A stretch of DNA of 64,000 nucleotides from positions 1 through 64,000 of the forward strand of contig JAMKCH010001594.1 of the NCBI GenBank assembly GCA_023653785.1. Reading direction: 5' to 3'. Below are positions 1-12,599 of the stretch, piece by piece (the first letter of the stretch is position 1; each line of letters opens with the position of its first letter). A model generated the notes under the pieces. It was not told where the DNA came from and searched no databases. It saw nothing but the letters and a program-made list of their open reading frames with translations. Source of the stretch: Ophioderma brevispina. Its lineage: Eukaryota; Echinodermata; Ophiuroidea; Amphilepidida; Ophiodermatidae. Position numbers and translations under genes: made by a program.

Positions 1-204
1 TCCCAAAGGCAAAACTAAACGCATCGCGTCATTCTCCTCCGGGAATACGTCCCCAAAGTGCAATGAAACGCAATGAGATCATTTTGCTCGACCAAAAATA
101 GTTGTTGACGCCCAGATGCAACGAAACGTCATTTTCCACCCGGTACCCGGAACGTTTTGTTGACCTTTCGTTTCTCTTCTCGCCGCGTTAGGTTATAGGG
201 TTAA
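1..204 (+). mobile_element. Right end of a TTAA-bounded repeat element
   Basis: The first 180 bases contain degenerate copies of the minisatellite found at 29.3-30.5 kb (cores such as CCCAGATGCAACGAAACGTC and CATCGCGTCATT). The copy ends in TATAGGG followed by TTAA at 201-204, as the 29-kb element ends in GTTAGGG-TTAA. I read it as the right end of the same piggyBac-like family, cut by the window edge. The family link is seen in the sequence; the superfamily is inferred from the TTAA site and CCCT-type end. Confidence 0.6.
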
Positions 205-3200
205 CATTTTGACGCACAGACACACAGAACACACACACACATACAACCCTCCCCTCACCCAGACATACGCCAGAGTAATCCCTATGTGCCTTCTGCAATT
301 CTTGCAGAACACACCAAAAGCATTACACAGGCTGGTGCACTGTGTACAACTGCCCATAGACGATTTTTCGTTTAATGTGATAGGCCACCATTTCGATAAG
401 CTACCTAGATTATTTAAGCATCACGTTTCCATGACGTAAGCCGGGGGATGACGTGCGTAATAAGCGCCACGAACGACCGGCGAACTATAAGATACAAATT
501 TCAAGCCAGAAAAAAAATTCAGTGGTGCAGTCCTCCACTCTCTTGATCGGGTGTCCTATCCCGATTTTATTTAGGATCCCTGAATTACAACTACTTTTAC
601 AGATATGCTGCTAGCTCATGTCATTCTTAATTCGTTCCACCCCTATACAATGCAAATGGTCATACTTGATGTGAGCTAACTGTCAATATCTTGTTGTAAA
701 CTCATATCTTCATAAAGTTTTTTGAACATCAAAATACCTTTAATTGTTACTTGCAACCAGTTTCATTTACACTGTCAACTACTATTGACAAAGTCATTCG
801 AGCAACCTTTATTTGTCAATTTCTCTATTTGAAAAAAACCTTGACCCAATAATTATTAATGCAAATAAGAGTGTGACTAGATTAACGCTGTATTCAACCA
901 TAGACTCCACCGAAAAAGTTTGCCAACCAATGAGCCATAACAGGTTGGATTGAAGCAGCCAATAATTGGTTATTAATCCCAGCCTCATTGATAAACGAGC
1001 CATTGACAACTTTGATATCCGGAAAGACATTCCGTGGACATATTCCATGCCTGGATTGCACGCCAATCATAGAATCTCTTAAGTGTACCGTCTGTTGTGC
1101 CTGCTTAAACCACACAGGAATGCCCTTTTGTTTACTTATCATTATTGGTTCATCTAGTCCGCCAAAAACAGGAGATGAGTAAATTCAATCAAAGAAGAAC
1201 ATGCCCAAATCCCTCTGGCAATTGTGAAATGGCTTGTATAGTAAATATTGCCCCATAAAACAAGAAGTTATACATATTATCAAATACGCTAACCAAAATG
1301 ATTTGAGAAGATTCATTGCGGCTTATGTTGCACATAATGTAATGCACCACAAAGCGTTACAAAAACATAACAACTCGGTGGACAACTGACAATGAGCATG
1401 AAGAGAAATTCACTAAAGTTTAATCATCAAAAATGGTTTTTTTTCTCATTATAATCCTTCAAACTTTTGTTTTTAAAAGTTAAAAAGAATAGGATTTTGC
1501 TATGCAATCTGTGCAACTCTTTAATTAATAACAAACTCACCCAGAATACCAACAACAAAAATCAAATCAATGTAACACGGTGAAAATTAACCCACAACTT
1601 GAAATTTCAATAGTGAAATACAACTGCAATAAATTACAAACTGTACAATTTGGTTGATTAAATGTTAATGTGACCGCAACCTAACGGAAATATTGGTGAC
1701 ATGGGATTAAGAGGTAACTGAGTTTAACTCTAGCAGAATGGTGATAATAAATGAAGTGCTGATAGGTTTGTAAATGGAAGCCTTGTTTGAAGTGTCTTGA
1801 AACCCGTTTTTGTTGACAGCATGTATGTATTACATATGATAGCATGAGGCGCCAGCCAGTTGCGTCACACTATGGGTAACACATGAAAACATGAAGATGG
1901 TAGCTGTAACTCGGAATGTATAATTACTTTTGAACTGGAAAGAATGAACTATTTTGGAATGTTTATGAAAATACTTAATAATTTGGTTTTAAAAAATTTG
2001 TGTTTGACTGATAATTCACTATCCCTTGTTTTTTCTTAAGCACTAGTTTAGAAGCTGGCCTGCTTCTAGGCAAGACAATTCCCCAAATACAAGCTGCGAA
2101 GTGATTGACAGAACTTCCTGCTAACGGTTGGGACAATTTTGAAACCTCCACAGCAAGATCATGGGCTTTATCAGCACATTTGGATGCAGGCGTCACGCTT
2201 GCTGGCATTCAAGGCAACATGGCAAAGAACTTCTAGAGCACACCAGTATATCAGTGGAATGGAACACTCACCCCTGCTTTAAAAACTGTTCAACTCTTCA
2301 CTGTTGCATGTAACTAGAACTATTGTAATGCAAGCTTCTGGTGTGGTTATACAGGTTGTCAGGGGATAAGTGCTTAAAATCGAAATCACAAAGTATGACC
2401 TTTGAACCTATAGACCTGTCGTCACAGTGCAAGTTCGTTGTAGATCTAAGTTTCTGTGGCAGTGTCATTCTAGATTGTGTGGGGTCTGAAACGGGTAACA
2501 GCGGATACGGATGGACAGACGCTTGACAGATTCGCTATGACAAAAAACCCTTCGCTTAAAGCGCCAGGGGATACAATGGAATATGGTGTGTTCGTTCTGC
2601 ATCTAGAGTAGAATGTGATAAAACCCCATTAAACAGTGGTTGAAAACTGCAAATCCCCCTTGTGAGGTCAAAGACACATTAGGATCAGAGGCAATCTGTG
2701 TACACCCCAGGTGAATATTTGGGTCCGTGATTCATCTGACCAAGTATGAAGTTAATCAGCAATGTTACAAGATAAGATAGGTTAAAAGGAGGGTGTTTTA
2801 CATACAGTTGTCAACAGATTACGAATGAACAACATGAAGTTTACCTATGACCTTTGACCTAGGATATGCTGTGGTATATACTAAAGTCCTTTGGTGTGTA
2901 GGGTCATTACCCCGGGATCTTGACAGTACAAGAACTTGCTTGTGGAGACAGACAGCAATGACAATGATAGAATGCTTCTGTATTGTACCCCATATTTCTG
3001 GCTAAATCAACAGGGGGATAAACATTACGAAGGAAGAAAACCAAGAAGGGCAGCATGGTACCATCCAATGATTCTGAAATGGACAATTGACACCGGCAAA
3101 GACAAGTAAATAAAATAACAAAGCTGAATAATTGTACACCACGCTTTTATATCCGCACATTATAGTATAAACCGTAAAGACGAAAGTACATGACAAAACA

Positions 3201-4055
3201 AGATGTACCTTTAACGCCATGTTTCAAGCTCCGGTTTGTGCCACTCGATTTTGTAATAGATTGGAACAAAATGTCGTATTTCCCCTGGGCTTATGTGTTC
3301 CACTATGTGCTCAATTGCCCCGAGATTAATGCTAGAAATACTATAACATCAATTATTCATTTCCTTCGGTGCCAAGGCTACAGGAAAGATACACCACGCT
3401 GGGAATAATATGACATTTGTTTTGGATGTAGGTTCATGGTAACTTACTGTGTCACATGCTTCTTAGTTATGTTTATACCAACTGGGTGTTGTCTGGACCT
3501 TGGGATTGTTACACTTTACCAAAACCTGATGTTATGGTAGTCAAATTTCTCACTGTTCGATTTCAATACAAAAACATAATCCTACCATACCAAATTACAA
3601 ACTTGTCCCTCCCATTGTTGACATTATCAAATTCACTTGAAAGTAGTTGCCTCTTTGATCTCAAGTGTTACGCACACAGATATAGGTGATGCAGGACCGC
3701 CATAAGTTTATAACTTGGGTTTAGTGCAATTTTCTCACTTTCAACAACTACTTAGACAATGTTATTTGGAGCCTGTAGTACTTTAAACTATAGTCCAATA
3801 GCAGGCTATACATTATCATTGGAGGTTGAAAGTGACATCATGACATGCCTTTAAATGCCTCTACATTTCAATTGCACCAACTTTATTTGTGCGTGTACAG
3901 TTTTGTATTGTTTTAAGGAAAGCACAACATTTCAGCCTGCTACCCTGGAACAATTACACCATGACAACTCCCAAGGGAGATGAATATGTATACATGCATT
4001 AGGCATATCATCATATCAACCATTCATGATGGTGATGCAACTGTTGTTTTCACAA
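205..4055. other. Gene-free stretch, no recognised feature
   Basis: Only short, low-quality open frames (under 80 codons) overlap here on both strands. There is a CA-rich patch at 222-242 and an isolated TGACCTTTGACCT at about 2863-2875, a motif repeated elsewhere in the window. I saw no conserved exon, RNA gene or clear transposon end. Confidence 0.5.
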
Positions 4056-4062
4056 AGGGTCA

Positions 4063-4320
4063 GTGGTCCCAAATAGGTGGTCCAATTATGTGGTCAAAGA
4101 ATAAGAGAACACTATAATGACCCTTGCCCGTTTACCCCCCATAAGCCCCTAGTCTCAATACTAAGCAGACCGAGTATGAACTTGATCCATCACCAAAGTG
4201 TAGTACTAGAGCAATATGACCCTTAGTGACGCTGAATGCCCTGTTGACCTCGCAACAATGGTGCAATACACAATCAGCCGACATAAGTGTCGTTCTGATT
4301 GGCATCGGACGACCTAAAAA
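4063..4320 (+). repeat. Dispersed repeat, short copy of the 62-kb family
   Basis: It begins with GGTCCCAAATAGGTGGTCCA and ends near ATCGGACGACCTAAAA. The same opening and closing sequences bound the longer copy at 62,015-62,930. Between them are the same phrases, such as AATGACCCTT and GAACTTGATCCAT. The short copy looks like a deletion derivative with fewer internal units. No coding capacity is visible. Confidence 0.7.
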
Positions 4321-4329
4321 CCATTGTAA

Positions 4330-5040
4330 ATTTTTACTGCATCAACGTGTATTCGTTGGAACCTGTCTACTCTGGTAAGTGTAAGTGTCAGTATCGACTC
4401 CTATTCAAAGGTTCACCTTTTTTTGTGTGAGTAAATGCTACAATTTCCAGGTATTAGCACATGGTGTTTTCTAGGGTGGCAAAACCCACTTGAGATCATA
4501 GTAACAGCACTTGTATGTATACCTAATTATGAGGTGACATCAATTGTTTTACAAACCAACAAGTTAGCAACCTGTTCTACTGATATGGTTGAGGTTCAAA
4601 GAATATGCCCATACGTTTACAGCATTCGAATAGCCTATCGCCTTTAAAAAATTTAGCATGATTTTAAAAGCACGATTCCGGCAAGCAACAAGCAAGTTTT
4701 TAACTGCATCATACCTCAGTAATTCTTTGTACCTGTATACTCCTGTTAAGTAATGTCATTATACGACTCCTATTCAAATTATCAACCTTTTTTTCTGTGT
4801 GAGTAAATGCTACATTCCAAGGTTAGCACATGTTTTTCTAGGGTGCAAAACCCACGTGAATATCAGGTACAGCACTTGTCATGATACACCTATAGATGAG
4901 GTGACATCATGTTTACAAACACAAGTTAGCACCTGGTCTACTGAATTGTTGAAGGTGCAAAGGAATATGCCCTACAGTTCAGCTTCAATAGCCTATAGCC
5001 TTATTGAGCATGATTTTAAAAGCACGAAGTCCTGCAAGCA
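4330..5040 (+). repeat. Diverged ~360-bp tandem duplication
   Basis: Two head-to-tail copies run about 4330-4694 and 4695-5040. Shared landmarks in order are ACTGCATCA, CGACTCCTATTCAAA, GTGTGAGTAAATGCTAC, TTCTAGGG-GCAAAACCCAC, GAGGTGACATCA and AGCATGATTTTAAAAGCACG. The copies differ by many one-base gains and losses, so the 70- and 135-codon open frames over them are not conserved between copies and are probably not coding. Confidence 0.8.
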
Positions 5041-5317
5041 CAAGCCTGCCGGGCAGTGCTTTTGTTCGTTGCCGCGTTTGACGTACCGTCATCTATACCT
5101 TAGGTGGGGTAATCTTATCCTGATAGATTACGCTTTTGAAATTGGAGTATTGCTCTCATTTTTGACCTATGTGCGCTGTTGTTTGTTCAACTTGTTTGGG
5201 AAGTAAGAGGGGGTAAGGAAAGCTTAGTGGGAAGGAGAAAGAGGACTTAACATTTTTTTCTGAGTTTACCAATCCTACATTTTAAATTTCTTACAAGAAA
5301 TTTTCCATAGGGAGTAC

Positions 5318-5793
5318 CGACCGATCGGTATAGGTAGCCCAAAGATGATTAGTCGGATCGGATCGGGATCGGTGATCGGAAATCTCCCCGTCTACCGATC
5401 GCGTTTGATGACCGATACGCCATGGCATTCAGCACAGTCTATAAACATTTTAATCATTCTGGCGCTTCAAACACAGTATCAAACATGTTCACTAAGAAAC
5501 CTCTCACGTTTATTGTTCTAAACTCATTTTGTCTTAGCGCAACGGCATATGGGGTTTATTACAAGAAACTTTTATCATTGGTAATGCTTTTGTTCATGAA
5601 CTTCTTGCTCCTGAAATAAAGCGAGTACAGCTCGTCGTACTCCTACATGTATAGTGTTATTATGATATGGAAATTCCTTACACGTGGTCATCAAAAATAT
5701 ATCGTTATTGCGGATCGGTATCGTCAAGATCGGTTTTTAACAACAATAGCAATCGTATCGGCCGCTACCGATAAAACGTAGATCGGACGGGAT
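5318..5793. repeat. Repeat with CGATC-rich ends
   Basis: Both ends are dense in GATCGG and CGATC words (5320-5410 and 5700-5790), while the middle is ordinary AT-rich DNA. This resembles a small nonautonomous transposon with subterminal repeats, but I could not define exact terminal inverted repeats or a target duplication. The 65-codon frame at 5422-5619 has no recognisable similarity. Confidence 0.4.
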
Positions 5794-6590
5794 CACTATT
5801 TTCATCAATAATTGACATGTGTTAACCTACCTATTCTAGTTCTCATATCAGCGTGAAACTTTTGAGATGCTCAAATTTACCAACACCATCCAGGGGAAGG
5901 GCCGGATCTTGTTTGTTGAGATTCCAGGGTGCGAAGGTTTACTCACTAATTTCTGTAACTCCGGTGGGAACTGGGTAGAAACAAATATTTACATTGTTAA
6001 CATAAAAGTGCAAATCAAAACAGAAAAGGAAACTATGTCAAAAACCTGATAAAACTTTTGTAAAAGACACAAAAGACGACAAAAGCAGAGAGGAAAGTTT
6101 GGTGAACAAAAACAACTAATAAACTTTTTTAGATACGGTAACTGATTGAGTCCCACCGCTTTCGTCTTGCATATGGGTTAAAGATGTCCCCCATAAATCT
6201 TAAAATTCAGAAATGTTATTGCATTAGATAGAATGACTTGTTAAAATTTTGATATTCAAAGGTTGTTCCTGTTCAACAACAAACTGGACATTGTTCCAAC
6301 AGTGTGTTGGATATCAAGAAAAACTAAACACACTCAGACATATCCTTGTAATGAAACAACTAGGCAAGCTGCTACTATTCAATGTTGGTAGCCAACATAT
6401 TAGTGCTATGAGATAGGACCCTTTCACCCATTATATCAGACTTTTTATAGCACGGCATAGCATCCTTGTAGTGAAAGAAACAGAATCAAGAAAACTCGCA
6501 GTACAAAACACAGCAAAACCTACGAAGCAAGGGTAAAAGAGTCAATCAAAGGCTTGTCCCCATGCACAACCATTTCGGAGGTAACAATGT
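5794..6590. other. No recognised feature
   Basis: AT-rich DNA with only short frames (60 codons at 5867-6049). No splice-like coding segment, terminal inverted repeat or RNA signature was found. Confidence 0.5.
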
Positions 6591-6599
6591 ATAGGACTG

Positions 6600-9500
6600 T
6601 TAAGGACCCCATTTCAACATCGTTGTCACCCAATGACCCCCTGTTTTTTTTTTTGAAAATCTCACACAAACAACAAAACCCCCATATTAAAAAAAATTTT
6701 ACCACTGTTACCCACAAAACCCTATTTGGGGTGAAATTTTGAGAACTTTCACCCAAAGACCCTCTATTTTTAGAGAAATTTTTGCAAATTGTCACCAAAA
6801 AACACCTATGTGAAGCAATTTGGCCTCTCTCACCCAAAGACCCTTCTATTTTTTTGGAGTCCTCTGTCACCCGAATGCCCCTGGATTTGGAAAAGCCAGC
6901 ATTCCAGCCAATATGGCGACCTGTAATTAGTTCGAACACGTCAAGATACAGTTTAAAGAAAGAGAAAAAGAAATACCAGAATCTTGGTAGAATTTGGGAG
7001 AGATTCTAGGCCCCTTTTATCTTCCTCTTGGTTCATTCTAGTTTACCAGGATTCATGGTTTTGCTTTTCACTGACATAATAGACATTTTTTATGGCTCAG
7101 GAGTACTAGAAAGAATGAAAGGGTCTATCCATAGGACCACCGTAGATTGGAAGAAATCTGGAGGGAGTATTGGACTTGGTTTGGGTGGGAATGAACCAAG
7201 CACTGGCAGGATTATGAAACTAACCAAAACAATAACAATTCGACATAAGACAGACCCCAAAATATAGTAATGGTATGGAATGTGAAAACAGTTTCTGTCA
7301 AATGAAGTTAAATTTTGGTGTAAAAATTGTGTAAATTTTGCTACTGAAACAATGAAAAATAACAATTGCCAAAGATTCTGGAAAAAATTTGGAAGTACCC
7401 CTTCTTGATTCCAGATTTCTTTAATTTATGAAACCCCCCTATACCTATACCAGAAAGCCGGAAAAAAAATGCTACCCTTCTGGGATGCACATCCCCAAGT
7501 TCACCTTTCCGCTAAGATGGGACTCCCCAACGATGTAGTTCCCATTTGACTCCTTGCCTGGATTTTAGGTCAATTACAGATTCACTGTGTATTTGCACTT
7601 CTGGAGATCTAGGTCAAAGTGTAGGGAAGGTGAGCAAAGGGTTGTTCCCAAATAACCAACATTACACCAGTTGTATTTGGTCCAGTTTAAACACCATTTT
7701 TTTAAAAATTTTGCTCATTTGTTACCTGAAAAAACACCTATTGTGAGGCAATTTGGCTGTCTCTCACCTAAAGACCCCCATTTTTTTGAGTCCGCTGTCA
7801 CTGAAGGCCCTGGGGGGCGGTATCTGGACATGCGAAGCCTGACACCCGGACCAATATCTTTTAATATGTGAGCAAAGCACAATTCCAGCCAATATAATTG
7901 GATGATCTGTTAATGGTTCGAATTACTGTCAATACAGCTAACAGAAAGAGAAAAAGAAAATACCAGAATCTGTAGAATTGGGAGAGGATTCTAGGCCCTT
8001 TTCGTCTTCCTAGTGAGGTCATTCTAGGTGTACAGGGATTCATGGTTTTGCTTCTTTGCACTGACATATAAGACATTTGTATATGGTACAGATACTAGGA
8101 AAAGAAATGAAAGGGTATATCCCATAGGACCACCGTAGATGTGGAGAAATCACTGGGAGGGAGGTCTGACTTTGGTTTGGGTGGGAATGCACGCCTGGCA
8201 GGATATGAATCTAACCAAAAAAATACAAATGTGACTAAGACAGACCCCAAATATAGTAAGGGTATGGAATTTGAAACAGTTTCGTTCAAAATGAAGTTGA
8301 ATTTTGGTAAAAATTGTGTAAATTTGGCTATGAACAATGAAAAATAACAATTCCAAAGACTTCCTGAAAAAAATTGGAAGTACCCTTCTTTCTTCCAGAT
8401 TTTCTGAATTTAGACCCTATAAACTATACCAGAAAAGCCTGAACCCGCTTTACCCTTTCTGGATGCCATCCGAAGTAACCTTCAGCTAAGATGGACTCCC
8501 CCAATGACTGCTCGATTCCAATTTGACTCATTGCCTGGATTTTAGGTCACTACAGATACTGTGTATTTGCATTCGGAATACTTAGGTCAAAGTGTAAGGA
8601 AGGTGAGCAAGTGTTGATTCCCAAATAACCAACATACACACAGCTGTAATTTGGTCCAGTTTAAACAACCAGTTTTTTTTTAAATTTTGCTAATTTGTTA
8701 CCTGAAAAACACCTTTGTGAGGCAATTTGGCTGTCCTCTCACTAAAGACCACCCGTTTTTTTGAGTCCTTGTCATCGAGCCCCTGGATTTGAAATGCAAG
8801 CCTTAAACCCGGACACCCCATATCATTTTCATATGTGAGCCAACACCAATTCAGCCAATAATGGCTGACTGTTAATGGTTCGAATTACTGTCAATACAGT
8901 TTTAAAGGAAAGAGAAAAGAATACCAAAGACCAATGCAGAATTTTTAACAATTATTTAAAAATTTTATCTTTTTAGTTTATTTAGGGATTCTGGGTTTAG
9001 CTTCTTTCACGGACTTGATGGGCCTTTATATGGTACAGAGTACTAGAAAAAGCGCATGAAAGGGTCATATACCGTAGGGGACTATCGTACGATGTGGAAG
9101 AAGTCATGGAAGGGTGTCTTGATTTTGGTTTGGGTGAGAATGGGCAGCAGGATTATAAATCAACCAAAATAATATACCAAAATTGCACATAAGCCAGACC
9201 CAAAATTATTAGTAATGGTCTGAAATTTGGAAACAGTTTATGTTCAAAATGGAAGTTAAATTTTTGTTAAAATTGGTAATTTTACTATAAAACAATTAAA
9301 AATTAACAATTCAAGCGATTCCTGGAAAAATTGGGAAAAGTGCCCCTTCTTTATTCCAGATTTCAGCTTAATGTTATGAACCTATACTGTACCGAAAGCC
9401 TGAAAAAGTACCCTTCCTGGGATGCACATCCCCAAGTTCACCTTTCAGATAAGATGGGAATACCCAATGATGTCGTTCCCCATTGATCCTGCCGGGATTT

Positions 9501-9640
9501 TAGGTAATTACAGGATCACTGTGTATTTGCCTTCTGGGAACCTATCTAGGTCAGAGTGTGTAAGAAAAGGTGAGCAAGTGTGCTTCCCAAATAACCAACA
9601 TACACACAGCTGTAATTTGGTACAGTTTAAAGCTGTTGTT
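6600..9640. repeat. Three tandem ~0.95-kb units plus short lead-in repeats
   Basis: The anchor GCAATTTGGC recurs at about 6814, 7748 and 8722. After each anchor comes the same series: CACC-AAAGACCC, GAGTCC, CCAGCCAATAT, AGAGAAAAAGAA, ATTCATGGTTTTGC-like, AAGACAGACCCCAAA, GAAGTTAAATTTTGGT-like, and ACACAGCTGTAATTTGGT-like. Units are roughly 6760-7695, 7696-8668 and 8669-9629. A lead-in at 6620-6780 repeats CACCCAAAGACCC at shorter spacing. Copies differ by frequent single-base indels and homopolymer lengths. Frames such as 6520-6939 (minus) fall within the repeat and shift between copies. Confidence 0.85.
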
Positions 9641-12037
9641 TTAATTAGAACCACTGACATATGGAGTTCTGATTGGTCGGTGGGTCCGTCTTGTGGTTAT
9701 CAAATATTTAAACTCCCCCAAACAATTGGTGTCTTTTACTCTGATAAAAGCCAATGCAGAAAAGTCCTGGTGTTTTATCTCTTGCTTCTGTAAAAGTTGT
9801 TCACTCTCAATCTTCAAAACCAAGTTGTTTGTATCAGTTAAAGGGACACGAGAGATTTCCACATATCAAATGTCCCTCTAAAAATAAGAAGTTCCTGATT
9901 TTACACCGATTATAATGCTAAATCTTCAACACATCCCTAGGTATGAAAGACTTCAGCCCGAAATGATTCTTTGGACAAACACAAAATGACCATAATGATC
10001 CATATTGAAACTAAGCCATCCCCAAATTTGCCTTTGTTCACATTTAGCCATTTCTGTGTCACACGTAAATGTAGGAAATCACGGGTTGTCTAAGTTCAAC
10101 TGTCTATGAATTCACTGTATATGATCTAACATATGGACAACTGAAAAAATTTTCAGCTATGCTGTAATGAATACACTTCATATAAGGTCAATAAAATGTA
10201 ATATTGATTTACCCACATGGCCTTTGTTCTGCTTCAGCATTGTTTCCATCTTAAAACATGCTACATTTGGACCATTTACCTTTCAAACAGTTATTGCTTT
10301 AGTTGGAAAATTGATAAAATTCAAATATAAAAAAAATACAAAGGGACAAGGTTACTATTATACTGACAAAGCCGGCAAGAGTGAAGTCATAAACACAAGG
10401 AAATACATAACTCACTTTACCCCCCCCAAATAAAATAACTATTAACATGTGTACACTCTTCTAGTTACATGTACTTACGGGGGGGGGGAGGGGGGGGGGG
10501 GGGGGTTACAAGACCTTAAAGGAGATGATTAGTTTTCATCTTAACTGATTGACCTTGACCAAAACTCCCATATTTAAAAGTTTCGTGCTGATTATTTCAA
10601 CCCTTTTGCACCAAGAGCTAAAAAATGTGGAGTGTTGTGTACGCCGATGGAGTACGTAAAAAACTAATATTGGTCAACCAAATGGTTCACATTTTTGCTC
10701 TTAACATCCAACTCAAGCATCTTTCAGCCCTAAGATTTCACCAGGGTAAATGAGAAAAAAATAGGCGCTTTCTTCAGACACCAAAATGTTGACCACTGCT
10801 GGTAAAAATCTGGGTTCTTGGGATGATGTTGTTTTTTTTTGATCGGGCCATGGCCCTTTAATGAAGGCTTGCACTAGGGAAGGAATGTAAACAATATTGT
10901 TGGTAAAACATTAACTTTTACATTTACTTGTTTACATCTGAAACATTAATTTGACATATCACCATCACAATATCAAAATTTTAGTGGTTATATCATAAAT
11001 GGTGAGATCAACTATCCTCCCTTCAATGTCACCCTGTTAAAGTTTTTGATAACGCAAGTAAGCTTCAGTTATACGCACATATCCTAACTTCACTTTAAAC
11101 ACGTCACATTGCCCACTAATCACTGCAGCACATTCACAGGAAATCCCAGTCATGAGTCCTGCATTGAGCACACATGAATATTGCTTCAAATCATTAACAT
11201 GCCACATGCCCATCAATCAAAACACCAACATCACATGTACGTGTTATATTTAGTTACTGTTAAGGTTTGATATCTATGCGGTTGTGGTGGGAATACCAAT
11301 GTAATCGTTTGTGACTAATCTGCTATGCTAATCCTACCACATGGCTTTGAATCGGCTTATTTGATTTGTACTTGTCAATACTAATAAAAAGGCAATGTTT
11401 AGTATTGATACCACAACCTTTGTAAGAGCTGATTTTTATCAATTAAATCATGTTGTAAAACTAGAGCACCAATGGTGCTGTAGCTCCATGGGATTTGACA
11501 TCAAAATTATGTAACTGGTAAACAATTTTGTGATTATAATTATTCATTGATATGGTTCATAGTTAAGCATGCTAAGATATGGTTCATAGTTAAGCATGCT
11601 AACTTCTGTGTAGTTTGATAAGAACATGGTTTGGTTAGATTTAGTTAAACTGCCCAGAAACTAAGAAATGCTGTCCTGTATGAAGGCATATCTTGTGGCA
11701 TCATTCAACAGAGTTAGCAGTTGGGCATACTAGCATTGTGCAGAGAGTCAGATGCTTTCTGGGGTCACTACTTCTTTGCTTTGTGTATTATGATACACAC
11801 GTTTGCAATTCTGACAAATTCCTTTGAATTTAATTTTGTGCACTGCATGTTGCATCATAAATGTGAACAGTGTTTGGCTGGAACATGGGTTATTCTGACA
11901 CTATGGCTTTTTATCAAATCGTTTAAATTCTTTTATTCAAGAAACATAGTCATTAGCAATACGTCACGAAATAAGAGTCATATGAAAAAGTACTAAAGAA
12001 TAAGAATATGTTAATATTTCGGTTCCAATGAAAGCTG
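9641..12037. other. Gene-free stretch with simple repeats
   Basis: It holds a G-rich run (about 10,480-10,505), a dispersed repeat (10,518-10,765, listed separately) and an exact 27-bp tandem duplication at about 11,553-11,602 (ATGGTTCATAGTTAAGCATG within each copy). The frames at 9422-9793, 10,167-10,433 and 11,721-11,996 show no recognisable domain. Confidence 0.5.
10518..10765 (+). repeat. Dispersed ~250-bp repeat, copy 1
   Basis: It matches 25,558-25,806 in the same orientation. Shared landmarks are CCTTGACC-AAAACYCC, AAAGTTT-G-GC-GATTATTTCAACCC-like, AGAGCTAAAAA, AATATTGGTCRACCAAA, CACATTTT-GCTC and CCTAAGATTTCAC-AGGGTAAATGA. It is not flanked by obvious inverted repeats. No coding potential is visible, and its class is unknown. 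Confidence 0.75.
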
Positions 12038-12381
12038 AGTATTTATTAATCTGTCCCTGGAGGGATGGCCAGCGCACAGTTAGTGTTGAAAAAAAAAAAC
12101 CCATGGCGCTTGGGCCGAACCTGAAACCCTATTTCATATGAAATATACGGTTTTCTGATGACTATCCGCAAGAAAAGCGATGAACACATCAGAAACATAA
12201 GACTATAGATAATATCTATATCGCTCCTCCGCCAACCCTGCTTGTTAGCTCAGTCGGGAGGAGAGAAGAGAGCCGGCTAGTAATGGAGGTCACCGGTTCG
12301 GGTCGACAAGCGCACATGGTTGTTTTTTTTTTCAACATTAACGGATGAGCTGGCCATCTTCCAGGGAAAGATTAATTAAAT
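12038..12381. mobile_element. Foldback element carrying a tRNA-like segment
   Basis: The left arm (12,038-12,125) and right arm (12,290-12,381) are inverted copies. Both carry CCCTGGA-GATGGCCAGC, a run of A (left) or T (right), and a GGTTCGG-like box. Inside, next to the right arm, lies a tRNA-like stretch with TAGCTCAGTCGG and GGTTCGGGTCG. The element is symmetrical yet contains a pol III type promoter on one side only. It could be a MITE that captured a tRNA-derived SINE head, or two SINE copies inserted head to head. Confidence 0.65.
12246..12305 (+). promoter_or_regulatory. tRNA-like internal pol III promoter (A and B boxes)
   Basis: The A box is TAGCTCAGTCGG at 12,246-12,257, a good match to the tRNA D-arm consensus. 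The B box is GGTTCGGGTCG at 12,295-12,305, a weaker match to GGTTCGANTCC. Spacing is tRNA-like. GCTTGT at about 12,240 can pair with ACAAGC at about 12,307, as an acceptor stem would. A T-run follows at 12,320. The anticodon arm is not convincing, so I call it tRNA-derived and not a functional tRNA gene. Confidence 0.5.
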
Positions 12382-12483
12382 AATAATCCTTGTCTACCGG
12401 CGAGAACTATGTATTACAATTTTCTACCATGAAGCGGACTGTTGCTTGCCACATTAGTGGGGTCATAAATGAGAATCATCGGG

Positions 12484-12575
12484 ATGAATTCAGTATTCTG
12501 CCACCAGATCCTTCAACATGCAGTTTATTCCGTTTGGCTGCTGAATTCATAGGGTGGTGGCACAATACAAAATTC
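12484..12575. repeat. Short palindromic repeat, copy 1
   Basis: It opens with ATGAATTCAGTATTCTGCCA and closes with TGCTGAATTCATAGGGTGG followed by TGGCACAATACAAAATTC, so the ends are inverted copies around GAATTCA. A close copy lies at 27,816-27,908. The 79-codon frame across it is interrupted in the other copy. Confidence 0.65.
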
Positions 12576-12599
12576 TTTCCAATTCATGTTCTCGAAGTT

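Noticed and set aside
6520..6939. 139-codon minus-strand frame
   Set aside because: It lies across the short GGGTCTTTGGGTG-type repeats at the start of the tandem array; the repeated RGSLGE phrases come from the DNA repeat and the frame is not kept in later units.
12240..12313. Functional tRNA gene
   Set aside because: A and B boxes are present but the anticodon arm does not fold convincingly and the B box is degenerate; tRNA-derived repeat is the better reading.
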